Assembly: GCA_021849995.1 (NCBI GenBank)
Contig: JAJZSC010000084.1
Coordinates: 1 to 9,286, forward strand
Length of the DNA: 9,286 nucleotides
Direction of reading: 5' to 3'
Source: Bacillota bacterium
GTDB taxonomy: Bacteria > Bacillota > Desulfitobacteriia > Desulfitobacteriales > Desulfitobacteriaceae
The notes beneath the pieces were generated by a model. It worked only from the letters and a program-made list of their open reading frames with translations, was not told the origin of the DNA and ran no database searches. Below, one piece after another: positions 1 through 6,030 of this stretch; positions within the stretch are counted from its first letter, which is position 1, and every line of letters begins with the position of its first letter. Made by a program: the position numbers and the translations under genes.

Positions 1-2
1 AA

Positions 3-147
3 GCCGAATTTACGCCACGTATTAAGTCAGGAAATAAGTATCTCCGTTATTATCTGGTTGAATCTGCAAACCACATCAAGGTACATGATGAGGAGTATAG
101 GCAGTTCTACCTAAGTAAATATTCGGAAGCTACCACGCATAAACACG
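3..147 (+). pseudogene. IS110-family transposase, C-terminal fragment (cut by left edge and truncated)
   Basis: Frame 3 from the left edge reads K-S-G-N-K-Y-L-R-Y-Y-L-V-E-S-A-N followed by H-D-E-E-Y and Y-x-x-K-Y-x-E-A-x-x-H-K-H. This is the typical end of the transposase_20 domain of IS110/IS1111 elements, which act as DEDD/serine-type transposases that insert circular intermediates without long terminal repeats. After the H-K-H at about position 146 the family normally continues for roughly 30 residues of a helical tail. Here the reading frame stays open to a stop at 297-299, but the residues no longer resemble the family and instead run antisense to a different gene remnant. The copy is therefore broken at its 3' end; its 5' part lies outside the window. 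The family assignment is from recognised motifs; loss of function is inferred from the missing tail. Confidence 0.75.
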
Positions 148-322
148 AACTCTCCTCCCTCCCTATTCCCTTTGCTGCTATAAACATATCCGCCAAGGCA
201 TCCAACATATCCAACTGGTGGAGGATAGCAGCTTCTAAGAATTTTGGTCTCTTAGGAGATTGCCATTCTTGCTGCAGAAGAAAATCACCTAACAAATAGG
301 TGATTAAAATGAATTGGTTCAA
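148..322 (-). pseudogene. Remnant of a YhaM-like HD-domain exoribonuclease, C-terminal piece
   Basis: On the minus strand the frame reads W-Q-S-P-K-R-P-K followed by L-E-A-A-I-L-H-Q-L-D-M-L-D-A and a short A-D-M-F-I-A-A end. The block SPKxPKxxEAxxLHxxDxLDA is the C-terminal signature of the HD-domain nuclease family typified by YhaM, a 3'-5' exoribonuclease. Only about 45 matching residues remain. Upstream the frame is closed by a TGA directly before a TTG codon at 322, and the residues there no longer fit the family, so a frameshift or rearrangement has removed the OB-fold and catalytic HD parts. Downstream it runs straight into antisense transposase sequence. No product is expected. I am fairly sure of the family signature, less sure of the exact limits. 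Confidence 0.5.
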
Positions 323-385
323 TCATAATCACCAAGACTTCTCTAACAAATACCCCCTTTTTTAATTACTTGGCAGTATCTGTAT

Positions 386-1636
386 TTATTTCCTACCTCT
401 CCCTTTCTTCCGCTGGTAGGCATTAAAGGACATTTTCTTCCGTGAGGCCTTGTCATAGCTGTCTTCAGTCATATATAAAAGGTTTTCTCTCAGTTCATTT
501 ACTTCCAGGTTAATATCACTGCAGGATAAACAAGCTCCCAGAGACTGCATTTTACAAAGCTGCTCTTCCAAGACAAGGCGGCTAGCCTCAAAATCCCCTC
601 GATCTGCCAGGCGAATTGCTTCCTCCTTAGCCTGAGCACAGCGGAACAGTTCCACCTGCTTGATCACTTCTACGTTTTCATTTGGACTGTCGCCTGCTTC
701 AGCACTGGCATTTACACTTAGCTCTGCCTTAAGGTTGACCAGAGCCAGGTTTTCCCGAACATCTGCATAATCCAGTTCTACACTGAGGAGCTTGTGGATC
801 CCTTCAGTTAACGGGGAAATCACCAGTTCCAGCAGCAGTATTTTTGTTTCCCCGCTGTATATATCAGGCAGATTAACGGTTACCCCTTCACCGGTGGTAA
901 AGGGATAACCACGCACCCCGGTTACCGACACACCCTGCCCCGGCTTCACATTCACTGACAGGTTTTGGGCTACAATACTAAGTAACTCGGTCAATTCTTG
1001 ATCAAAGATACCCGGGATTTGGTCCGGTGTTTCTATATAATAAAAGTTGCCACCACCTGCCTCGGCCATTGCCTGCAGCAAATCTTCTTCAAAATCTTCA
1101 CCCAGACCAAAGGTAGAAAGATTAACCCCGCCGGCTGCCATTTCCCTAGCCTTCTCCACCAGAGTCGAATGGTCCGTAAATCCTACATTGGCCATACCGT
1201 CCGTAAGTAAAAGCACCCGGTTAATCTGTTTTTCCTTGTGGGCCAGCTTAACTTCCCTTAAACCCAGCAGCATGCCTCCACTTAAATTGGTGCTGCCGCC
1301 GGCATAGATACTTTCCACCGCCATCTTAAGAGCATCTTTGTTCTCCACCCGGTGAGATGAGGCTATCATCGTTACCATGTCATCAAAGGCCACCACCGAA
1401 CAATAATCCTGAGGACTAAGATGGCCAACCGCAAAGGCAACAGCCTTTTTGGTATAGTCTAGCTTTTCCCCTGACATACTGCCACTGCGGTCAATGACAA
1501 AGGAAAGGTTTTGTACCGGTCTTTCCTTAACAAACTGCTCCGGAGCTGTGAGCTTTACCATAAGATAGGCCACCTGCTTATTCCCAGGTAACAGGTAAAT
1601 TTTATCTAACGCCAGATCAATTTTAATTTGTTCCAT
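386..1636 (-). CDS. VWA domain protein with intact MIDAS metal site
   Basis: A 416-residue cytoplasmic protein with no signal peptide or membrane segment visible. After a beta-rich N-terminal strand region, a von Willebrand factor A domain spans about residues 43-215. It has a complete metal-ion-dependent adhesion site: D49-R-S51-G-S53, T116 in G-G-S-T-N, and D146 in L-L-T-D-G. Such domains bind a divalent cation and mediate protein-protein contacts. The remainder (about 220-416) contains a beta-rich domain, then a helical segment with charged residues, and a very basic tail ending R-K-K-G-R-G-R-K that might contact nucleic acid or membrane. The start is supported by AAGGAGGT a few bases upstream. 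It overlaps the stop of the small zinc-ribbon gene by one base (TAATG), so the two are translationally coupled. The specific substrate or partner is not readable from sequence; similar bacterial VWA proteins are often of unknown role. Confidence 0.9.
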   Translation of the reverse strand: MEQIKIDLALDKIYLLPGNKQVAYLMVKLTAPEQFVKERPVQNLSFVIDRSGSMSGEKLDYTKKAVAFAVGHLSPQDYCSVVAFDDMVTMIASSHRVENKDALKMAVESIYAGGSTNLSGGMLLGLREVKLAHKEKQINRVLLLTDGMANVGFTDHSTLVEKAREMAAGGVNLSTFGLGEDFEEDLLQAMAEAGGGNFYYIETPDQIPGIFDQELTELLSIVAQNLSVNVKPGQGVSVTGVRGYPFTTGEGVTVNLPDIYSGETKILLLELVISPLTEGIHKLLSVELDYADVRENLALVNLKAELSVNASAEAGDSPNENVEVIKQVELFRCAQAKEEAIRLADRGDFEASRLVLEEQLCKMQSLGACLSCSDINLEVNELRENLLYMTEDSYDKASRKKMSFNAYQRKKGRGRK

Positions 1637-1785
1637 TAGTGTTTGACCTCCTTAATATTCCTTTTTGTGTTAGTTGGTTGACTTGGTTGCTTGCTAATAT
1701 CACTGCCACAGTAAGGACAAATCCACTTTTTTTCTGAAGCACTGTAGGATTTATTACCACAAACAGGACAGGTTTTCTGATACAT
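1636..1785 (-). CDS. Small zinc-ribbon protein, 49 aa
   Basis: A short gene on the minus strand. ATG at 1785 is preceded by AAGTGAGGTGG, a good ribosome binding site. The product starts M-Y-Q-K-T-C-P-V-C-G and has a second pair W-I-C-P-Y-C-G-S about 15 residues later. Two CPxCG knuckles at this spacing are the classic four-cysteine zinc ribbon. The rest is a polar, lysine-rich tail. Its TAA overlaps the ATG of the VWA gene by one base, so it is the first gene of a two-gene unit and probably a partner or adaptor of the VWA protein (inference). Zinc ribbons of this kind mediate protein or nucleic-acid contacts; nothing shows an enzymatic role. Confidence 0.75.
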   Translation of the reverse strand: MYQKTCPVCGNKSYSASEKKWICPYCGSDISKQPSQPTNTKRNIKEVKH

Positions 1786-1924
1786 GCGGCCACCTCACTT
1801 CCGTAGATAACTAAAAATTTTCACACCTTTAAAGGCTTTTCTTAACCAGCTCCCTTTTTATCTTTTTAAGTCTAAGATAGCAACCGGTAGCGACTACTAT
1901 ATGTCAGTGGGCCAAAAAAAATTT

Positions 1925-2235
1925 TTACACTGCCAGATCCCCTGCCGTTACATTAGTGCTCTGGTAATTAGGCTTCCAGCCCTCCTGAAGCATCTGAATA
2001 AAAACCATGCCGTATTTCTGGTATCATCCAGGGCAGAGTGTGGAATTCCTTAGGTTTAATACCCCCGCTCCTCCAGAGCCTTCTTCAAACCCACATGCCT
2101 TGGATGCTGGTAATAGCTCTTATACTCAGCAGCCAAATTAATGTAATCCCCGCATATGTAAGGGTAAGGGATACCGTAGCGCTGGCAAACCAGATTCAGA
2201 ACCTCCCGGTCAGCATCCCCCATTACCTTGAAGCG
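1925..2235 (-). pseudogene. 3'-5' exonuclease (DnaQ/DEDDh type), C-terminal half, frameshifted
   Basis: Reading leftward from about 2235, the minus strand gives F-K-V-M-G-D-A-D-R-E-V-L, then Y-G-I-P-Y-P-Y, D-Y-I-N-L-A-A-E-Y and G-L-K-K-A-L-E-E-R-G. This is the middle of a KapD/ERI-1-like DEDDh exonuclease domain (the D of G-D-A-D is the second acidic site). The frame then breaks near 2060. The expected continuation I-K-P-K-E-F-H and H-S-A-L-D-D-T-R-N-T-A (the final H-x4-D catalytic site) is present only after a one-base shift near 2060 and another near 2035. A third shift near 1995 is needed to read V-F-I-Q-M-L-Q-E-G-W-K-P to the TAA at 1925. The N-terminal half with the D-x-E site is absent: right of about 2235 the homology stops. 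Three frame disruptions plus loss of the 5' half make this a clear pseudogene. Confidence 0.72.
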
Positions 2236-2370
2236 TTGTATCAGCAGTTTAAAGAAAAAGAAAACGATGAGCAAATAAAGCCCATCGTTCAGCAATTTGT
2301 TAATTTAGTTACCGTTTTCGACGAAGAAGTCGAATTCGATATGAAAATAGTTTTGGTTACAAGTGGCTAA
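2236..2370 (+). pseudogene. Probable C-terminal remnant of a large serine recombinase
   Basis: The plus-strand frame closing with TAA at 2368-2370 encodes about 44 residues including Q-I-K-P-I-V-Q-Q-F-V-N-L-V-T-V-F and D-E-E-V-E-F-D-M-K-I-V-L. The pattern of an amphipathic helix, I/V-x-x-F-V-x-x-V-x-V and a short acidic beta hairpin resembles the extreme C-terminus of large serine recombinases. The frame stays open to the left only as antisense of the exonuclease remnant, so the recombinase-like part starts at about 2236 (a TTG codon, not a supported start). All catalytic domains are missing. It does not closely match the tails of the two other recombinases in this window. The assignment rests on a short pattern and could be wrong. 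Confidence 0.38.
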
Positions 2371-2592
2371 TCTGATATAAATTGATACAATGCACACTCC
2401 GTCGTCAATTTTTCAACGATTTCAAGTGTAGGGGGGTGCATTTTGCACACCCCGGATTATATGGATAGTGGGAAACTAACAACCTAGTGATATTCGGATG
2501 AAGCCATGCAAAAGCTGCCTGGCAAGACCTTTATCAAGCCCATCCCAGATATAAGCTGGACTCCTTCACTGAAGCATACTCAAGTGTGAATT
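2371..2592. other. Intergenic stretch between recombinase remnant and thsA
   Basis: No gene is supported here. A G-rich imperfect hairpin lies at 2433-2453 (GGGGTGCA and TGCACACCCC around TTT, with a two-base bulge) but has no U-run, so it is not a convincing terminator. A plus-strand frame of 27 codons at 2506-2589 starts with ATG but has no ribosome binding site and no recognisable product. No clear terminator for the minus-strand defence operon was found immediately after the thsA stop. Confidence 0.4.
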
Positions 2593-3426
2593 TTAAACAC
2601 TTTCCAAGTCTTTCAGTTTAAGTAAGTTAATTTTATCGCTTTTGTTTTTATATACTACTATCTTTACTTTGGACGGGTACGTAAACTTAATGCGACTTAC
2701 CTTAAAAGTCCAAATTATGAGCTCGAGTAGTTCCTGGTCTGAAATGTTGTCATATCCCTTAAACCGAGTTATCCCCGAACCCAAAACAGGTAAAGCAACG
2801 GTCTTGCCTGCATAAACCCTATCCACTTCATTCCAGAAATTCAACAAGCAGTTAATGTAATCATTTATTTCGAGATACGCTTTGTTGTCATTGTCGAAGT
2901 GGGTCAGGGCTGTAAGAAGATAATCATTTGCGACGCATATTGTCCCGAGCTTATATTTCGTCTTCTTGCCGGCAGAGCGAGTTGCATTTTCCTCTACTAT
3001 CACCTCGCGCTGTTGGACATCGGTGGAGATAATACCATCCAGCTCCTCAACTTTATCCTTGAAGAACTTATTGATAAATATTCCATTCAGAGTACTTCCT
3101 GCGATAACCTTATCGCCCACCTGAGTGTCAAAATACTCATTGAAAGCTATCACTTTGAAATCTGCCTGCTCCGAGAAGATATCGCCGAATTTAACCTCAA
3201 CCTCCGAGGTGTTAATTTTCAGCCGTATGCTCCGACGCACATTCGAATGAATCCAGATCCCAATGTACAGAACAACGAGAATGATTAAGGCGGTTATGCC
3301 TATGGCTGTTTTACACTTGGTGTCTATTTCGACAAAAAGAAATACGATAGACGTTATAACGCTTATCACACTCAAAGCGCCATAAAACTTATGTAATATC
3401 CTTTTATCAAAAAACGATACCTTCAT
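2593..3426 (-). CDS. thsA: Thoeris effector ThsA, membrane-anchored macro-domain type
   Basis: A 277-residue protein with two hydrophobic helices at about residues 14-34 and 40-60, then a basic linker (R-R-S-I-R-L-K) and a macro domain from about 75 to 265. Macro-domain landmarks are F-G-D-I-F at 80-84, N-E-Y-F-D-T at 96-101, S-T-L-N-G near 111-115 and the ligand loop P-V-L-G-S-G-I-T-R at 213-221. This layout is the ThsA_Macro type of Thoeris effector, unlike the SIR2-SLOG ThsA of type I systems. In the established model for this class the macro domain binds an ADP-ribose-containing signal (histidine-ADPR) made by the TIR protein, and the membrane helices then assemble to damage the cell envelope, killing the infected cell. 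The start is backed by GGAGG five bases before ATG. Its partner thsB lies upstream on the same strand, separated by 237 bp. All expected motifs look intact. Confidence 0.9.
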   Translation of the reverse strand: MKVSFFDKRILHKFYGALSVISVITSIVFLFVEIDTKCKTAIGITALIILVVLYIGIWIHSNVRRSIRLKINTSEVEVKFGDIFSEQADFKVIAFNEYFDTQVGDKVIAGSTLNGIFINKFFKDKVEELDGIISTDVQQREVIVEENATRSAGKKTKYKLGTICVANDYLLTALTHFDNDNKAYLEINDYINCLLNFWNEVDRVYAGKTVALPVLGSGITRFKGYDNISDQELLELIIWTFKVSRIKFTYPSKVKIVVYKNKSDKINLLKLKDLESV

Positions 3427-3663
3427 AAATCCTCCATAACTAATTAGTCCCCACTGGACATACGATTCCCGGCTGCAATAGTCCTTTCCGCTTGAAAGAT
3501 GTTCCCCACTAAAATAAAAACGAGCAATTGCATTTAAAATGCATTCTTTCGTAAAAGCGATATGTATTACCTCTATGTCGGTACTGTTGAAACGCTCTGC
3601 AAGGACCTTTAGCTAAAATTGCTGAGGGCATCAACAAAAGTGCAATTATATTATTCAATAGAC
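3427..3663. other. Long thsB-thsA spacer without a supported gene
   Basis: This 237-bp AT-rich gap separates two genes that are expected to be co-expressed. Minus-strand frames here are short and lack ribosome binding sites, and the longest one is antisense/out-of-frame readthrough of thsB. A perfect palindrome TGCATTTAAAATGCA (7-bp arms, one-base centre) lies at about 3530-3544. A ribosome binding site for thsA (GGAGG) lies at its left end. A separate thsA promoter could be located here, but I could not assign convincing -35/-10 boxes. No terminator was seen. Confidence 0.4.
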
Positions 3664-4176
3664 TTAACCTATTGCATCTTTTACAGCTTGATAATTCCAG
3701 TAATACTTTCCATCTTCGTAATAACACATAGCAGTATGAGTGCCTGTGTTTTTTACAACATCTGGACATTTTGACTTATTAACTGTTGCTGCGTTATATA
3801 ATACAACAATTTTCAATCCGTCACGAACAGCTTTATCGCACTCGTACTCTATGTAACTACGATAGTCCACAGAGTGACCTCGCGCACAGCTGTATGTATG
3901 ACTGTTATAACTGCCACAGTATTGGCAACTTCCACTTCTTACAGTCTTTGTATTTTGTCCGACAATCAGCACAAAAGTCTTAGATGCGTCAAGCCTCGTC
4001 CCAAGTGAAGCCTTAATACTGCAATTTAGACTTCCGTCCCGTGCTTGCGTCAAATCGTGAGCATCGGTAAACGACAAGCTCCAATACTTACTGTCATTCC
4101 ATTTATGTAGCTGATCAACTGCGTCTTTATCTCCGGTCCAATCCGCTGCAATATAGGTCTTAGTCCTTTTAGCCAT
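3664..4176 (-). CDS. thsB: Thoeris sensor ThsB, TIR-like NAD-processing protein
   Basis: A 170-residue single-domain protein of the TIR-like family (DUF1863/MTH538 fold). Recognisable blocks in order: T-Y-I-A-A-D-W at 7-13, F-T-D-A-H-D-L-T-Q-A-R-D at 36-47, S-L-N-C-S-I-K-A-S-L at 49-58, T-F-V-L-I-V-G at 67-73, C84-x-x-C87 with C97 following, R-S-Y-I-E-Y-E-C-D-K-A at 106-116, K-I-V-V-L-Y-N at 122-128 and a C-P-D-V / G-T-H-T-A-M end. These are hallmarks of ThsB of the Thoeris antiphage system, which on infection converts NAD+ into a diffusible nucleotide signal read by ThsA. One of the glutamates in the Y-I-E-Y-E block is the likely catalytic residue (inference). ATG at 4176 follows GGAAGGAG at a slightly long spacing. 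Full length and apparently intact; first gene of the Thoeris pair. Confidence 0.93.
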   Translation of the reverse strand: MAKRTKTYIAADWTGDKDAVDQLHKWNDSKYWSLSFTDAHDLTQARDGSLNCSIKASLGTRLDASKTFVLIVGQNTKTVRSGSCQYCGSYNSHTYSCARGHSVDYRSYIEYECDKAVRDGLKIVVLYNAATVNKSKCPDVVKNTGTHTAMCYYEDGKYYWNYQAVKDAIG

Positions 4177-4294
4177 AATAAAATAACTCCTTCCGTTTTA
4201 TTTCTCGCATACCTTCCTTTGTTAAACCGCTGGCGCGATGGTTTTCATAAACTAATACTGCGTTCTTAATGACCTGCTTCAGATGCGGCAGTTT
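4169..4294 (-). pseudogene. Possible gene remnant or leader ORF overlapping the thsB start
   Basis: A minus-strand frame opening after a TGA near 4295 encodes about 41 residues, including H-L-K-Q-V-I-K-N-A-V-L-V-Y-E and G-L-T-K-E-G-M-R-E-I-K-R-K-E-L. Its composition (amphipathic, charged helices) looks protein-like, and it ends with a TAA that overlaps the first codons of thsB. There is no ATG, GTG or TTG near its start, only CTG, and no ribosome binding site was identified, so it may be the tail of a lost gene between the PLD nuclease and thsB. I do not recognise a family. Chance is a serious alternative at this length. Confidence 0.22.
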
Positions 4295-4354
4295 TCAGAT
4301 TTCTCTGTTACAATTGGGATCATTCTTTTGTTTATCGCAAATCCATCGATAATG

Positions 4355-5347
4355 TTAGGGCCAAAAAATAAGTCGCGTCGAAATACAGTTAATGATTTCA
4401 GTGTCGACCGTTTCAATATCGTATAACTCGACATAGTATGGATAATCTACTGCCCAGGAGTGTTCATTAATCAGGACGCTATCGGTAACGTTACTTGAAT
4501 CATAGCCTCTCGTCTTTGCTCTGCCGACGATTATCGGTATACCCGCGCCTGATTTGTCCCGACTGACCGCGGAAAGAAAAACCGTGGTGTTCGCTGTCAG
4601 GCTTCGTGGAGACTTGGATGAGGCCGTGAAGTAGACTCCTCTACGGTCATAATAGTTCGGCTTATATTTGCTATCGGGATCGAGACGCCGGTGCGCTGCG
4701 CCCTCGAATTTCAGGACAGCTGAAATTCCCGCGTCGGGAATTCTGAGTATGCTTTCCACCTCATCACCAGGAATGGCATCGGGAATCCGGGCAGCTATCT
4801 CCGCTCCAAAGCGCACGGGATTAGGCTTGCTCGTATGGTCACGGCCTTTAATTGCCTTTTGGACGATTAGGCTTTCCTCTTCGATTTTAATGTCAGTAAT
4901 TCTAAAATCGCCCGAATCCTTGATGGTCGATAACAGTTGATCAAAGTATCCGGAAAGCCGCTTGATCAAGTCGTACTCATCTTCTATGTACAGCGATAGC
5001 TCGATGTTGTTTCCAAAGCCGCCACCAGTGAAGTTGGCAGAGCCGATAATGGCTACATTGTCATCAAACAGATATAATTTCGCGTGAAGGTCTTTAATTG
5101 CGTAGATGTCGACCCCTGCGTTTTGAAGACTTTTCAGCGCCGTGAGACTGCTCACAGACCTGATGAAATCCTCACGGTAAAAGCGCGTTATTAGTTTGGA
5201 TGTGATACCTTTACCCATAGAATCTACAAGGTATTTTGTCATGGTTCCCTGGATGAAGGGACTGATAATCCTGATCCGCTGCTTCGCTTTCTCAAAAGCG
5301 TCGATAATTGCATCCCGGTGATTCATGTCTAACAATTCAATAGACAT
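4355..5347 (-). CDS. Phospholipase-D-type nuclease (one HKD motif) with PUA/EVE-like C-terminal part
   Basis: A 330-residue protein. Residues about 1-145 form one PLD domain: H88-A-K90-L-Y-L-F-D95 followed by G-S-A-N-F-T (102-107) and an acidic N-I-E-L-S-L strand, the signature of HKD phosphodiesterases. A single HKD implies that two subunits form the active site, as in Nuc- and BfiI-type nucleases. After a linker, residues about 165-325 hold a beta-rich region with G-V-Y-F-T-A-S, I-I-V-G-R-A-K-T-R-G-Y and Y-P-Y-Y-V-E-L. This pattern resembles PUA/EVE-like folds that bind nucleic acids, sometimes with modified bases; that fold call is inference. I chose the ATG at 5347 (GGAG eight bases upstream) rather than the GTG one codon earlier. 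The ATG overlaps the upstream nuclease stop by one base (TGATG), so the two are coupled and probably act together. A defence role is inferred from context. Confidence 0.82.
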   Translation of the reverse strand: MSIELLDMNHRDAIIDAFEKAKQRIRIISPFIQGTMTKYLVDSMGKGITSKLITRFYREDFIRSVSSLTALKSLQNAGVDIYAIKDLHAKLYLFDDNVAIIGSANFTGGGFGNNIELSLYIEDEYDLIKRLSGYFDQLLSTIKDSGDFRITDIKIEEESLIVQKAIKGRDHTSKPNPVRFGAEIAARIPDAIPGDEVESILRIPDAGISAVLKFEGAAHRRLDPDSKYKPNYYDRRGVYFTASSKSPRSLTANTTVFLSAVSRDKSGAGIPIIVGRAKTRGYDSSNVTDSVLINEHSWAVDYPYYVELYDIETVDTEIINCISTRLIFWP

Positions 5348-5994
5348 CACACATCTCCAGTTCTCGATTTCGTCGCATCCACTCTCACTATCGCATACAT
5401 GAATACGCCGTTTTTGGCATCGACCCGGCTGTAGTCATGCCAGTCGATACGGTAGCAGCCGGAGAGGGCGAGGGGCTTTTCCCGACCTTTGGTAGAACCC
5501 TCGTTCATACTAACGCCCCAAGACATCGTGCCTTCCTTGACCGCGCCGTTGTGTACGCTAAACTCGGAGTAACCAGCAGTATCATTCTTCGGTTTGTTCC
5601 AGTAGGATGGGTCGTTCGTCAGCCAGATAGCGTAGCCTTCACGGTAGCCCGAGACATGTTCGCGAAAAGCCTCGACACGGCAGATGTCTTTCACAAAGTC
5701 ATATTTGCCGACGTCCTGCGCGCCGTGGTTTTTTAGAAAATACTGTTCACCACCGACCACCGCGCTGAACAGCTTCGTTTTGTACTTCAGCTCTATCGGA
5801 TAAACGTCGCCGCCGAACCGCACGAGGATATCAATGTACTTCGTGGGATCGTCCGGCGGCGGGTACTCAAGCCGGACGGATGCATCGGGGTATTGCAGCT
5901 GAAGCTCCCACGCAAGGGCGAATTGAAAATCAGCCTCCGAATGAAATACCTTTCTTTTGTTTTTGAGTTGTAACAAAGGAATTGCTATATCCAT
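5347..5994 (-). CDS. PD-(D/E)XK-superfamily nuclease-like protein
   Basis: A 215-residue protein with the layout of a restriction-endonuclease-like fold. An N-terminal helix begins with F-H-S-E20-A-D-F and carries E30, then come R-L-E-Y-P, Y-I-D55-I-L-V-R-F and Y-P-I-E68-L-K70-Y-K. D55 with E68-x-K70, thirteen residues apart on neighbouring strands, matches the PD-(D/E)XK metal-binding motif, and E20/E30 are candidates for the additional helix acid. Following elements G-G-E-Q-Y and D-F-V-K-D-I fit the helices that complete the core. The C-terminal third (about 140-215) is beta-rich, with no family I recognise. AGAGGTGG sits just before ATG at 5994. It is coupled by a one-base overlap to the PLD nuclease gene and lies 36 bp after the HTH gene. 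Whether it cuts DNA or RNA cannot be read here; the fold call rests on motif geometry. Confidence 0.72.
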   Translation of the reverse strand: MDIAIPLLQLKNKRKVFHSEADFQFALAWELQLQYPDASVRLEYPPPDDPTKYIDILVRFGGDVYPIELKYKTKLFSAVVGGEQYFLKNHGAQDVGKYDFVKDICRVEAFREHVSGYREGYAIWLTNDPSYWNKPKNDTAGYSEFSVHNGAVKEGTMSWGVSMNEGSTKGREKPLALSGCYRIDWHDYSRVDAKNGVFMYAIVRVDATKSRTGDV

Positions 5995-6030
5995 TTTCCA
6001 CCTCTAATCATGTAATTCCAAGCCGATTGC

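Noticed and set aside
2038..2235. Open plus-strand frame extending the recombinase-like tail to the left
   Set aside because: It is antisense to the recognisable exonuclease remnant; its residues (a hydrophobic run, then Q-I-N-V-I-P-A-Y) are a shadow of that gene, and only the part right of about 2236 looks independent.
2433..2453. G-rich hairpin as terminator
   Set aside because: The stem is bulged and no T-run follows on either strand.
2506..2589. 27-codon plus-strand ORF between the recombinase remnant and thsA
   Set aside because: No ribosome binding site, no recognisable family, very short; an upstream in-frame stop lies just before it.
3509..3769. 86-codon minus-strand frame spanning the thsB end and the spacer
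   Set aside because: Its first half is thsB read in the wrong frame; the rest lacks a start and any recognisable pattern.
5437..5736. 99-codon plus-strand frame opposite the PD-(D/E)XK gene
   Set aside because: Antisense shadow with no ribosome binding site and no domain; the minus-strand gene has motifs and coupling.
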